From Bacillus sp. OV166 (GTDB lineage: Bacteria > Bacillota > Bacilli > Bacillales > Cytobacillaceae): a stretch of 64,000 nt of DNA. The stretch lies in contig NZ_FXWM01000001.1 of NCBI RefSeq assembly GCF_900177675.1, positions 2,427,001 through 2,491,000 on the forward strand. Reading direction: 5' to 3'. This document shows, piece by piece, positions 52,691-61,587 of the stretch; the first letter of the stretch is position 1; each line of letters begins with the position of its first letter. The position numbers were made by a program, and so were the translations under genes. The notes beneath the pieces are model-generated. The model was not told the origin of the DNA, searched no databases, and saw only the letters and a list, made by a program, of their open reading frames with translations.

Positions 52691-53311
52691 TTAAATTCCT
52701 GAGCCCATAAAATAATCGATATCATATACATCCGTTTCTTTCTGTTTGTCAAATTGGACTTTGTAGCCCAATTTTTCTTTTATATTGGTTAAAATAATAC
52801 CTGCTGAAGCACCAGCTAGAATTGCAAATATAGGATGAATAAAGAAAAGAATAGGAATCCCTACCACAAAAAGCCCGAATGTGGATTTGTCAACAATCGC
52901 TGTTTTTCCAGTTTTGATAGCCGCATATACGATTAGGGCAACTATAGAAGCTCGAATTGAAAGGAAGGCAGCTGCTACTTTGGGATTACTCTGGAATAAA
53001 CTGTACAAAATTCCTAGCGTAAGGACAATTAAAAAGGTCGGCAAGGAAACACCTAGCAGGGCGGCAATTGCCCCTCTTATCCCGCCTATTCTTTTTCCAA
53101 TAAATGTTGCAGAGTTAATGGCAACAGCCCCTGGCACTGATTGAGCTAAGGCAAATATATCTGTAACATCTTCACTTTTTAACCAATTTTTTTTATCTAC
53201 CACTTCTTTTTCAATTAAAGGGATCATGGCAAATCCACCACCGAATGTAACAGGACCTATTTTAAAAAAAGTCCAAAAAATTTGAAGCAATTTTTTCCAG
53301 TCTTTCTCCAT
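52691..53311 (-). CDS. chromate transporter, first CHR subunit
   Basis: 206 aa. GPVTFGGGFAMIPLIEKEVV and IFALAQSVPGAVAINSATFIG are the CHR signatures. The start is ATG 53311 (MEKDWKKLLQIFW); upstream in-frame codons extend into the LysR promoter region and are not homologous. The C-terminus has a short hydrophilic tail (KQKETDVYDIDY). First gene of the pair; divergent from the LysR regulator. Confidence 0.88.
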   Translation of the reverse strand: MEKDWKKLLQIFWTFFKIGPVTFGGGFAMIPLIEKEVVDKKNWLKSEDVTDIFALAQSVPGAVAINSATFIGKRIGGIRGAIAALLGVSLPTFLIVLTLGILYSLFQSNPKVAAAFLSIRASIVALIVYAAIKTGKTAIVDKSTFGLFVVGIPILFFIHPIFAILAGASAGIILTNIKEKLGYKVQFDKQKETDVYDIDYFMGSGI

Positions 53312-53517
53312 CACATTCCCAACTTTCTTGGTTAGTTCTATCTGCATTTTTATCATGTATTCGTTCTTATACATAACGTTATCAGGTAAAATAGAAAAGG
53401 TAAATTGCAAGAAATGCATGGGGTATAACAGATTATTATACTTAAGAAAAATTTTCTCATTTATTTGTATGTTACAATCATATATACGGAGCTTTTCAAT
53501 TATTGGAGTTGATTTCA

Positions 53518-54399
53518 TTGAACATAGAAAACTTGAAAATGTTTTGTTTGGTAGTGGATGAAGGCAGCATAAGCCAAGCGGCACGATTAAGTTATGTGTC
53601 ACAACCTGCCGTAACCAGGCAGATTCATCAATTGGAGAATTATTATGGAACGTTGTTGTTCGACCGATCAGAGGGGAAATTGACAGTAACAGAAACAGGA
53701 AGGATGCTCTATCCTTTTGCAAAAGCAATCGTCAATGACTTCGACCGATCAAAAGAAGTGATTAATCAAGTAACTGGCGAGTCAAATGCGAGCCTCATGG
53801 TAGGCGCTTCCTTGACAATTGGTGAGTATTTATTACCAAGCTTATTAGGTAGTTTTAAAAAACAAGCACCAGAAATAAAAGTAACATTAACCATTAAAAA
53901 TACACCAAGTGTCTTAGAGGATTTAGCAAATAATGTAATCGATTTAGCGTTGGTAGAAGGTATGGTTGAAAATAAGAATTTTATTGTAGAGAAATTTGCT
54001 GATGATGAATTGGTTCTTGTATATCCTGCCGATCACCCGTGGAGGAATAGAACAGAAATCAATATAGAAGAATTGGCAAATGAACGAATGATTTGGCGTG
54101 AATCCATTTCAGGAACACGACTAATCGTAGAAAATGCGTTAAGGGATTATGGAGTTTTAGATCGAATGGAAAGCTATATGGAGATTGGCAGTACACAAGC
54201 AATTAAAAGTGCCGTAGAGGCGGGACTTGGAATTAGCATACTACCAAGGCTAACCGTGGCAAGAGAATTAGAACAAGGCTTTTTATATGAAATAAAAATG
54301 ACAGGGATAGAAATAAAAAGAAATTTATGGCTGGTCAAAAAACCTCAGAGATTTCAAAGCATTGGAGTTTCAAATTTTGTTGATTTTATCCATTCATAA
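53518..54399 (+). CDS. LysR-family transcriptional regulator
   Basis: 293 aa. N-terminal HTH (LKMFCLVVDEGSISQAARLS, YVSQPAVTRQIHQLE) and a periplasmic-binding-like effector domain (GASLTIGEYLLPSLLG, GLGISILPRL). TTG 53518 follows TTGGAG with 9-nt spacing. It is divergent from the chromate transporter pair and is its likely regulator. A hairpin at about 54423-54457 may end the transcript. Confidence 0.88.
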   Translation: MNIENLKMFCLVVDEGSISQAARLSYVSQPAVTRQIHQLENYYGTLLFDRSEGKLTVTETGRMLYPFAKAIVNDFDRSKEVINQVTGESNASLMVGASLTIGEYLLPSLLGSFKKQAPEIKVTLTIKNTPSVLEDLANNVIDLALVEGMVENKNFIVEKFADDELVLVYPADHPWRNRTEINIEELANERMIWRESISGTRLIVENALRDYGVLDRMESYMEIGSTQAIKSAVEAGLGISILPRLTVARELEQGFLYEIKMTGIEIKRNLWLVKKPQRFQSIGVSNFVDFIHS

Positions 54400-54495
54400 A
54401 TAAGATAAGAAAATTTATAATTGAGAAAACTCTTCCTTTACAGGATGAAAGTTTTCTTAACACAATTAATTTATCTGAATTTTATAAATTTTTTG

Positions 54496-54524
54496 TTGAA
54501 TGTGTAAGCGTTTACAAATATAAT
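54496..54524 (+). promoter_or_regulatory. strong promoter overlapped by a cre site
   Basis: TTGAAT (54496-54501), 17-nt spacer, TATAAT (54519-54524). The spacer contains TGTAAGCGTTTACA (54503-54516), a perfect cre palindrome, so CcpA binding should block RNA polymerase. Confidence 0.8.
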
Positions 54525-54661
54525 GTTAATAGGCAGATAGCAAACGTGGCCTATCTGGTTTATATCAATCCTAGAATATCAAAAGACTTTCAAGGACAAC
54601 TAGCACATTCAGATGAATTTTTAGTGTTGCTTAATTTTGTACTGGGAGAGGAGAACTTGAT

Positions 54662-54787
54662 ATGGGTAAAGTTGAAAATTGTCTGATTAAATCTTGTAGG
54701 AATTTATTTTATAATGTAAAAGTAGATTACCGAGAACTAACGGATGAGGAACAATGGGAAATAATTACGAAGGCTTTCAAATATTAA
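54662..54787 (+). CDS. small protein (41 aa) in a CcpA-controlled transcript
   Basis: ATG 54662 after GGAGAGGAGAAC. The peptide begins MGKVENCLIKSCRNLFYNVK and ends in an acidic-aromatic helix (TDEEQWEIITKAFKY). Two Cys residues lie seven apart. I do not recognise it. The gene lies in a ~330-nt transcript from the cre-covered promoter to the terminator at 54825. An overlapping GTG-initiated frame (54547-54681) has no clear binding site. Confidence 0.55.
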   Translation: MGKVENCLIKSCRNLFYNVKVDYRELTDEEQWEIITKAFKY

Positions 54788-54824
54788 TTTAAAATATTTA
54801 CTTTTTATTATAGTACATGCGGAT

Positions 54825-54857
54825 AGAACGATACTCATTTGAGTGTCGTTCTTTTTT
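54825..54857 (+). terminator. Rho-independent terminator
   Basis: AGAACGATACTCA and TGAGTGTCGTTCT with a 2-nt loop region, then TTTTTT. Ends the small transcript. Confidence 0.92.
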
Positions 54858-55061
54858 AAATAATCAAAAAGGAAGAGAAAACGTTTCTTCCTTTTAGACT
54901 ATCCTAGATTTCGTTTAAAATCTTTTTAGGAGTTGGCAAGCATTTATTTACAGCTGAATTAACGGAAAAGAAACTACGAAAAACAACTATTCGAAAAGAG
55001 CCTAATTTAAAAAGCATGTTTTGAAACAAAATCTTCAAAAAATGCTCTTTCTGTGAATTTT

Positions 55062-55967
55062 CTATACAATTGGGTAAAAATTCATTTTTGCTAACATTTG
55101 CTCGTACCTGTTAAATTCATTTGTGTTATTTATTTCACTTACTGTTTTCAATGTAGTTAATGCACTTTCAATTAAAAATTCTCTAGGATCTTCTTTATTA
55201 TTCATCAGTTCTTCTTGTATAAAATATAACAAATTTATATACGTGGCACTTTTAGGATTTTCCGCTTCAAATTTCTTTTCAATTACTTTTTTTACATTCA
55301 ATGTGGCCATGGAAAATTCATTATTAAAAAAATCATGGTAATCTGATTTTTGAAGTAGTTGATTTATATCCTCTGGTACGAATAATTGGATGTCCTTTCT
55401 ACTTATATCATCCAGAATCGTCATAACACGCTCCAAACAGTAAGCAGCAATTTGCCGTAATGGTATCGTTCTGTGCAATACATTACTTGTATTCAAAATA
55501 TGTTCCATCATTCCTGAATAAAGAACGGCACAATCGACCATGTATTTTGCTTGGTTGTTTGGGAAAATATTTAAAAAACGTCCATATATCCATTTTAAAT
55601 ATAAATATCTCCCTTGCTTTATAAATTTAATCAGCTCTGGTTCATTAGATACGAGGACATCCTCAATGAGCTGATTTAATTTATTTTTTCTGTTATGTTC
55701 TATCATAAAATGGACCTGTTCAATGAAAATGTCCTTGTCTGTAATGTCTTCCCCAATGAGTAATTTATCTCTCTCCATTTTCATGTTATCTAGTATAAGA
55801 TTATAAACCGCTTTAAACAATTCCCCTTTAGAAATAAAATAATTATAAAAGGACCCCTTTGAAATTCCGCTATGATTCAAGATATCTTGAATGGATGTAG
55901 CGTGATAACCCTTTTCAATAAAAAGTTCATGTGCTTTGTCTATAACATTCCTTTTTTTCTTATTCAT
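55062..55967 (-). CDS. TetR-family transcriptional regulator
   Basis: 301 aa, longer than the usual ~200. The N-terminal HTH is clear: VIDKAHELFIEKGYHATSIQ, DILNHSGISKGSFYNYFISKG. ATG 55967 follows AAGGGGAAAAAGG; in-frame codons further upstream run through the operator and are not coding. The long C-terminal domain ends with a helical ~100-residue extension (SEINNTNEFNRYEQMLAKMNF). Divergent from the EmrAB-like efflux operon and likely its repressor. Confidence 0.88.
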   Translation of the reverse strand: MNKKKRNVIDKAHELFIEKGYHATSIQDILNHSGISKGSFYNYFISKGELFKAVYNLILDNMKMERDKLLIGEDITDKDIFIEQVHFMIEHNRKNKLNQLIEDVLVSNEPELIKFIKQGRYLYLKWIYGRFLNIFPNNQAKYMVDCAVLYSGMMEHILNTSNVLHRTIPLRQIAAYCLERVMTILDDISRKDIQLFVPEDINQLLQKSDYHDFFNNEFSMATLNVKKVIEKKFEAENPKSATYINLLYFIQEELMNNKEDPREFLIESALTTLKTVSEINNTNEFNRYEQMLAKMNFYPIV

Positions 55968-56019
55968 CCTTTTTCCCCTTATGTCAAGTCTGACTTTTTC
56001 TCTATTTTTATTATACCAC

Positions 56020-56057
56020 AATGAACCATTAGTATACTTTTGTACTAATGGTTCATT
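56020..56057. promoter_or_regulatory. TetR operator palindrome, site 1
   Basis: AATGAACCATTAGTA (56020-56034) and TACTAATGGTTCATT (56043-56057), 15-bp perfect arms, 8-nt spacer. It lies between the TetR gene and the efflux operon. The inner AGTATACTTTTGTACT recurs inverted at 56106-56125. Confidence 0.7.
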
Positions 56058-56063
56058 TATTTG

Positions 56064-56092
56064 TTGCTTGAGTATTCTGAAAATGGTAAGAT
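56064..56092 (+). promoter_or_regulatory. candidate promoter of the efflux operon
   Basis: TTGCTT (56064-56069), 17-nt spacer, TAAGAT (56087-56092), between the two TetR-type sites. Confidence 0.5.
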
Positions 56093-56105
56093 AGGTTCTA
56101 TAATT

Positions 56106-56125
56106 AAAGTACAAAAATATACTTT
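56106..56125. promoter_or_regulatory. TetR operator, site 2
   Basis: AAAGTACAAAAATATACTTT, an imperfect palindrome whose reverse complement matches the core of site 1. It would cover the transcription start of the efflux operon. Confidence 0.55.
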
Positions 56126-56288
56126 AAGTACAAATTTTATGAAAAAGGAGAATAATGTACATGTCAGAGAAAAGAACGTAACCAACAAATGGCAAATTCT
56201 TATTTAGAGCTATGAGGTATGAATGGATGAACTAATACATTCGCAAAAATGGGTTTTATCAAAGCGCATTAGAGGAGGAGTAAGGTTA

Positions 56289-56942
56289 ATGAGCACGAAA
56301 CGTTTACTTTTATTGAACATTATTATGTTACTTGTATTAGTCGGAGCAGGTGTAGGGGGGTATGCCTATTACAATCGAACTGCCAACTATTTAACGACAG
56401 ATAATGCACAAATTGCTGGCCAACAAGTAACCATAGCTGCTCCTGCATCTGGGAAATTAACTGATTGGAAGGGCAATGTTGGTGACCGTTTTACGAAGGA
56501 TTCTACTATAGGAACAATCACAACAACAGGGAAAGATGGAACACCTGAAAATATGAAAGTTACCCTTCCAACAGATGGAACGATTGTCCAAAATAATGCC
56601 GTGCAAAATTCCTTTGTTGCTGCAGGAACGCCGCTGGCACAAGTATATGATCTAACTAAATTATGGGTTACTGCAAATATTGACGAAACGGACATCGACG
56701 AAATTGCTGTAGGTCAAGATGTCGATATCTATGTGGATGCTTTTCCAAATAGCACGTTAAAAGGGAAAGTCCAACAAATCGGCTTAGCGACAGCGGGAAC
56801 ATTTTCTCTATTACCAAGTTCAAATACGACAGGTAATTACTCAAAAGTTACTCAAGTCGTTCCAGTTAAAGTAACGATAGATGATAATAAAGGTGTTGCA
56901 ATTGTTCCCGGCATGAACGTAACCGTGCGAATTCAGAAGTAG
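56289..56942 (+). CDS. HlyD/EmrA-family efflux adaptor
   Basis: 217 aa. One N-terminal membrane anchor (LLLLNIIMLLVLVGAGVGGY), then a lipoyl/barrel-sandwich core (NYLTTDNAQIAGQQVTIAAP, VAAGTPLAQVYDLTKLWVTA). No coiled-coil hairpin, the short form found in Gram-positive bacteria. ATG 56289 after GAGGAGGAG. It works with the EmrB-like pump 8 nt downstream. Confidence 0.87.
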   Translation: MSTKRLLLLNIIMLLVLVGAGVGGYAYYNRTANYLTTDNAQIAGQQVTIAAPASGKLTDWKGNVGDRFTKDSTIGTITTTGKDGTPENMKVTLPTDGTIVQNNAVQNSFVAAGTPLAQVYDLTKLWVTANIDETDIDEIAVGQDVDIYVDAFPNSTLKGKVQQIGLATAGTFSLLPSSNTTGNYSKVTQVVPVKVTIDDNKGVAIVPGMNVTVRIQK

Positions 56943-56950
56943 GTGATAAT

Positions 56951-58822
56951 ATGTCAATATATATCACGGTTTATGTTGCACTAGCCCTGTTGTTATTGCT
57001 TTTCATCAATTTTAGGATGATGAAACAAAAAAAACCCAACTACGATCAAACGAAAATGATGAGGCAAGAGGTTAGGGAGAATATTGGTAAAGCTGATTTT
57101 AAGGTTGAAGAGTTTAAGGAAAGTAGTACTCGAACGGAACAGAGTGATACAAAAGTCCAGAAGAATGATCAACAAGATTTATCAGATCAATTGGAAAAAA
57201 CGCTGGAAGATTCAGCTATTTCTGAATCAGCATTGAAAAACGTAGAAATTGAGGTTCAGCAGAAAGAAAAAATGAACCAGCCAATACAACAAGTTAAAGA
57301 CGCAAAAAACGATGCAGGAACAGGGAAATTACTTGCGGCTCTGCTGATCGGTGCTTTTGTTGCCATTCTAAATCAAACCTTACTTAATGTGGCCATCCCA
57401 CATATTATGAATGATTTAGGTATTTCTGCAAGTACCGTTCAATGGCTCTCAACCGGTTATATGTTAGTGAATGGGATCGCTATTCCTATATCAGCTTATC
57501 TTATTGAAAAGTTTGGAACAAGGAAGCTAATGATTGCGGCTATTTTTCTATTCACCTTAGGGTCGTTAGTTTGTTCCTTATCAGCCAACTTTAGTATGCT
57601 GATGATTGGAAGGATCATCCAAGCGTGTGGTGCTGGTATTATTATGCCCCTGTTAATGACTGTTTTTTTCGCATTGTTTCCTCCAGAAAAACGTGGAAAG
57701 GCAATGGGAATTATGGGTGTAGTTATGATATTTGCTCCTGCAATTGGTCCTACATTATCCGGGTGGCTCATTGGACATTATTCATGGAGATTATTGTTTG
57801 ACATTGTCATTCCAATCGGAGTCCTTGATTTAATTCTTAGCTTCATGTGGATGAAAGACGTAACCAAGGTAACGAATCCTAAATTTGATTTCCCAGGATT
57901 TTTATTTTCGACATTAGGTTTCGGGTTCTTGTTATATGGTTTTAGTGAAGCAGGGAATAATGGCTGGACCAGTACTATCGTAGTATCAACATTAATCATA
58001 GGTACCATTTCATTTATCGCCTTTGTCTGGCGTGAACTGACTGCCGAGAAACCAATGCTTGATTTACGGGTCTTTAAATATGATATTTTCTCGCTGACGA
58101 CTAAAATAAGTATGTTTGTTAATATGGCTATGTTTGGTGCAATGATCTTGCTCCCGATTTATTTGCAAAATATTCGCGGCTTTACGGCATTACAATCCGG
58201 TTTATTGATGCTTCCAGGTGCAATCGTGATGGGAATTATGTCACCAATTGCCGGTGCTCTTTTTGATAAAATCGGTTCAAAATGGCTTGCGGTAATCGGC
58301 TTAACAATTACGGTAATTACTTCATGGGGATTTACCAGTCTTAGTATGACTACAAGCTATAGCCATATTCTTTTTCTAAATGTGATGCGGATGTTTGGTA
58401 TGTCCTTCATCATGATGACAGTCATGACAGAAGGTCTTAACCAATTACCTCGACAATTGGGGGCGCATGGAACGGCTGCCTCAAATACGGCAAGGCAGGT
58501 GGCAGGAAGTATTGGGACGGCGTTTCTTGTTACTGTCATGACGACAAGGCAAGGGATGCACGCAGGTGATTATGGTAGTGTCATCACAACCTCCAATCCT
58601 TTTATAGCTAGTAATTTTGCACATCTTGGCCAGGGTTTGGGGGCTTTAACACACATGCCGGCTGATGCGGGAAGGCAGCTTGCCACCTTTTTGATTTATG
58701 GTCAGACCATGCAACAAGCTACAATTGATGGAATTAATGATACCTTTATGGTTGCAACTGGAATTGCATTTGTAGCTTTGATTCTATCATTCTTTATTAA
58801 ACGGTCACGAGTTAAAGAATAG
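56951..58822 (+). CDS. DHA2-family (EmrB/QacA) drug efflux MFS with N-terminal extension
   Basis: 623 aa. From residue ~125 it is a 14-helix DHA2 pump: LNQTLLNVAIPHIMNDLGIS, STVQWLSTGYMLVNGIAIPI, and GIIMPLLMTVFFALFPPEKR are motifs of EmrB/Bmr3 types. The first ~20 residues are an extra membrane helix (VYVALALLLLLFINFRMMK) followed by ~95 charged residues, unusual for the family, which is normally ~480-510 aa. The extension resembles a short membrane-anchored linker. ATG 56951 after TAGGTGAT. Confidence 0.9.
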   Translation: MSIYITVYVALALLLLLFINFRMMKQKKPNYDQTKMMRQEVRENIGKADFKVEEFKESSTRTEQSDTKVQKNDQQDLSDQLEKTLEDSAISESALKNVEIEVQQKEKMNQPIQQVKDAKNDAGTGKLLAALLIGAFVAILNQTLLNVAIPHIMNDLGISASTVQWLSTGYMLVNGIAIPISAYLIEKFGTRKLMIAAIFLFTLGSLVCSLSANFSMLMIGRIIQACGAGIIMPLLMTVFFALFPPEKRGKAMGIMGVVMIFAPAIGPTLSGWLIGHYSWRLLFDIVIPIGVLDLILSFMWMKDVTKVTNPKFDFPGFLFSTLGFGFLLYGFSEAGNNGWTSTIVVSTLIIGTISFIAFVWRELTAEKPMLDLRVFKYDIFSLTTKISMFVNMAMFGAMILLPIYLQNIRGFTALQSGLLMLPGAIVMGIMSPIAGALFDKIGSKWLAVIGLTITVITSWGFTSLSMTTSYSHILFLNVMRMFGMSFIMMTVMTEGLNQLPRQLGAHGTAASNTARQVAGSIGTAFLVTVMTTRQGMHAGDYGSVITTSNPFIASNFAHLGQGLGALTHMPADAGRQLATFLIYGQTMQQATIDGINDTFMVATGIAFVALILSFFIKRSRVKE

Positions 58823-58876
58823 TAGTGTAAATCAAGGTCTACTAATTTAATTTCTATTTGAAAGTAGGATAAAAAA

Positions 58877-59275
58877 ATGGCAGATATAGGTCTTTTCATT
58901 ATTCGATTGGCTGTTGGTCTTACGTTTGTAGGACATGGAGCCCAAAAGTTATTTGGCTGGTTTGGTGGACCGGGTCCAGTCAAGTTCGGTCAATGGTTAG
59001 GGTCGATCGGAATCAAGACGGGTGGAATAACTTGGGCGATTTTAGCAGGATTATTCGAACTAATTGGCGGTCTCCTTTTTTCGGCTGGCTTGCTGACATG
59101 GCTTGGGGCAATACTAATCATTATCGTTATGATTGACGCGATTTTTACCGTCCATCTCAAAAATGGCTTTTGGCTTAATGAAGGAGGCTATGAATACAAC
59201 TTCATTTTGATTGCTGTTGTCCTTGGGGTGGCCCTAATTGGACCTGGGGATTACGTATTATTTTATAAGCCATAA
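58877..59275 (+). CDS. DoxX-family membrane protein
   Basis: 132 aa, four helices. GLFIIRLAVGLTFVGHGAQK and LFGWFGGPGPVKFGQWLGSI are DoxX signatures. Function in Bacillus is poorly defined; relatives (MhqP, CatD) respond to quinone or thiol stress. It lies 54 nt after the efflux pump and may belong to the same TetR-controlled operon. Confidence 0.85.
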   Translation: MADIGLFIIRLAVGLTFVGHGAQKLFGWFGGPGPVKFGQWLGSIGIKTGGITWAILAGLFELIGGLLFSAGLLTWLGAILIIIVMIDAIFTVHLKNGFWLNEGGYEYNFILIAVVLGVALIGPGDYVLFYKP

Positions 59276-59612
59276 GGCACAAATTAATGAATTTATTTTC
59301 AAATCCTTCTTCCTTAAATGTGACGGCCTTCTTCGTTTTATTCATTACATCTGCATTTTCAATACTGTATAATATACCCCTTGTAGTTGCCATCAATCGT
59401 TCTTCATTCGTCTCATGTAGAACAAAGTGACAACTACAAGCGGTGAAATTTGTTTAGTTCACTAAGAAACACAGATAAATCATTTATGCCGTGTTTGAGG
59501 GGATTGCATGAGCACCTTAACAACCTATTTATTTTAGAAAGAAGCATGAATCCATACTGGAGCATGCTTCTTTCTCTATCTAGTAAATCATTTGAAAATC
59601 ATAAAGGAATAC

Positions 59613-59770
59613 TTAAATTGTTAACATTAAAATTTCCAAGTTTGATATGTTTATCGCACCTGAGTCTCTAAGTTCTTTTATTCGATCCATATCAAGGATA
59701 CTAATCGAACGGTTAGATACCGTGAAGTAGAGTTTGATCGGGGGCTGTATAACTCGATATAGAAGGTTGA
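59613..59770 (-). pseudogene. remnant of a Crp/Fnr-family gene, 3' end
   Basis: Read on the minus strand, YFTVSNRSISILDMDRIKEL, then RDSGAINISNLEILMLTI and stop, lines up with the C-terminus of the protein at 36642-37298 (ISTRTIDILDIYQLKAIRDS, GAIDISNLDVLMLSL). Only the last ~50 codons remain. A 13-bp hairpin next to it (about 59536-59574) corresponds to the terminator after the intact gene. The rest of 59276-59612 shows nothing else. Confidence 0.85.
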
Positions 59771-60015
59771 TGGATTATAAATAAGAGTTCACAAATCCGC
59801 CTATCGAATTAATAAAAAATTAGTCAAAAGATTGTTCAGCATGAATCATTTTGATAAACATAGAAACTTGTTGGAAAACAGTTTATTGGGTACGTAGGGT
59901 TTGTTAATGGCGAACCCTTGAGAAGATTCCTACTTTATGATGATGGAAAAATAATATTTCCTATTTTAATCATCCTTTTTAATTCATTATAAACAAACCC
60001 TCGTACAGCATAGTT

Positions 60016-60288
60016 GTGAAAGCAAATGCTCTAATGGTTCAAAATGAAGGACAAAGAAGCATAAATAATATTGAAAAAGATTTAAATAAAAAAATACAAA
60101 AAGATATTTTAGATACAGTGAAGAAAGGTGAAGGACTAGGAACAGATTTATTAAATATAAGTGAAAAATCTTATAGATACTATCAAAAAAAATGGGATGT
60201 AAATACGATAAAAGCATTTGACTTTCATTCTATAAAAAATATAAAAGTAATGATTCATATAGAACAAAGTGAAAACTACAAACGTTGA
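60016..60288 (+). pseudogene. remnant of a Ger(x)C spore germination gene
   Basis: About 80 residues resemble the end of GerKC-type lipoproteins: NNIEKDLNKKIQKDILDTVK, then YYQKKWDVNTIKAFDFHSIK and VMIHIEQS. The first two thirds of the protein, including the lipobox, are missing and there is no proper start context. Confidence 0.65.
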
Positions 60289-60323
60289 AACAATAAAACA
60301 AGTTTTCAAAACTTGGTGTTCTT

Positions 60324-60506
60324 GTGACTCTATTTAGTATTTGGTCCTCTTCCAGCGGGCAAGAACTAAGCCATTTTTTAGGAACCATTTTACCTTTTTA
60401 TTTACCATTTTTGATGACGATCATTCCGATGCTCCTTCTACTCATCGCTATAATACGAAAGAAGTTCATAGACAAAAAACAAAAGGACACTCACCCATCA
60501 GGTTAG
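60324..60506 (+). pseudogene. remnant of a GerB-type spore germination permease
   Basis: Sixty codons resembling the C-terminal membrane helix of GerAB/GerKB proteins (FYLPFLMTIIPMLLLLIAII, then RKKFIDKK). It follows the Ger(x)C remnant in the gerK order (C before B). The body of the permease is gone. Confidence 0.5.
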
Positions 60507-60619
60507 CATAACTGGCCTCCACCCCTTGGATAGGCACCGAGGCCCTGAAGCAAATCCATTAAAATAGCAAGGGCTATCACGAGGGAAAAAATAAGAAAGA
60601 AAATGAATATCCTTTTAAT
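60503..60619 (-). CDS. possible small membrane peptide, no normal start
   Basis: On the minus strand IKRIFIFFLIFSLVIALAIL, then MDLLQGLGAYPRGGGQLC and stop, reads like a single-helix membrane peptide. AGAGG with 7-nt spacing precedes a GTG (60625) that is in another frame, so a 2-nt shift would be needed, or an ATT start. It may be a frameshifted small gene. Rest of 60620-60815 shows nothing but AT-rich spacer. Confidence 0.25.
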   Translation of the reverse strand: MKRIFIFFLIFSLVIALAILMDLLQGLGAYPRGGGQLC

Positions 60620-60815
60620 GAGTACACCTACTTTCCTCTTTACCTTATTATTTGATGATAAATTACTATATATCCATAAAGGATATTGAAACCGAAGAGG
60701 TAGTTTACCTACTTTACACCCATATTGTTATATCTTAAATAAAATTGTAATGTAGACAAGCCCCTCCGACATAGGATACACGGATGAGTATTTATGTTGT
60801 ATAGGAGGGGTTCAA

Positions 60816-61586
60816 TTGCCAAAAAAGTGGTTGCTTCTTTTTGTATTTGCTTTTTTTATATTGTCTAGTTTGTTTGTGGGTGTCCCGACAGGTTCAGCGG
60901 CTTCTGGAGGAAAACTTATTATCATTAACAAGACAACAAACCGGCTTGCTTACTTTGAAAACGGTCAGTTTAAAAAACAGTTTAAAGTAGGAACCGGGAG
61001 ACAAAGATCGTATACACCAGAAGGCAAGTTTAAGATTGTTAATAAGATCAAGAACAGGCCGTACTATAAGGGACATATACCAGGTGGTGACCCTCGTAAT
61101 CCGCTTGGTAACCGCTGGCTCGGTCTGAATGCCCGTGGAACATGGGGAACGACCTACGGGATTCATGGAAACAACAACCCAAGTTCCATTGGTGGATACG
61201 TTAGCAGCGGCTGTATCCGGATGTATGATAATGAAGTAGAATGGCTTTTTAATCAGGTGCCAACAGGTACTCCAGTAATCATCACATCTTCAGGGAAGTC
61301 TTTCAATGCGATTGCAACAGCCAATGGGTATAAAGTTAATGGCGGGTCTAGTGCACCATCTGTTCCTGTTAGTTCCACTGGAGAAATCCTTAAAAAAGGC
61401 AGTCGGGGTCCTGCCGTCCAAGAGCTTCAGCGCAAGCTGACCTCACTTGGATACAGTACGAAAGGTGTGGATGGTGTCTTTGGAGCAAACACAGATACTG
61501 CGGTCCGCAAATTTCAAAAGGCACGTAAATTAACAATTGATGGGGTTGTGGGGCCAGCCACGAAAAAAGCACTCGGAATTAAATAA
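60816..61586 (+). CDS. L,D-transpeptidase (YkuD) with peptidoglycan-binding domain
   Basis: 256 aa, exported by a signal peptide (LLLFVFAFFILSSLFVGVPTG, cut near residue 29). The YkuD catalytic motif is His117 in GIHGNNNPSS and Cys133 in SSGCIRM with Arg135. A PG_binding_1 domain covers ~190-256 (LKKGSRGPAVQELQRKLTSLG). It forms or edits 3-3 peptide cross-links in the cell wall. TTG 60816 follows AGGAGGGG. A mobile repeat inserted one base after its stop codon. Confidence 0.9.
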   Translation: MPKKWLLLFVFAFFILSSLFVGVPTGSAASGGKLIIINKTTNRLAYFENGQFKKQFKVGTGRQRSYTPEGKFKIVNKIKNRPYYKGHIPGGDPRNPLGNRWLGLNARGTWGTTYGIHGNNNPSSIGGYVSSGCIRMYDNEVEWLFNQVPTGTPVIITSSGKSFNAIATANGYKVNGGSSAPSVPVSSTGEILKKGSRGPAVQELQRKLTSLGYSTKGVDGVFGANTDTAVRKFQKARKLTIDGVVGPATKKALGIK

Positions 61587-61587
61587 T

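Noticed and set aside
53312..53728. Long N-terminal extension of the first CHR subunit
   Set aside because: It would cover the LysR start region and has no membrane or CHR similarity; ATG 53311 fits the family length.
54547..54681. GTG-initiated 44-codon frame overlapping the 41-aa small gene
   Set aside because: No binding site before the GTG; the ATG at 54662 has a much better one.
59450..59671. 73-codon plus-strand frame in the decayed region
   Set aside because: It is antisense to the Crp/Fnr remnant and crosses a hairpin; no coding character.
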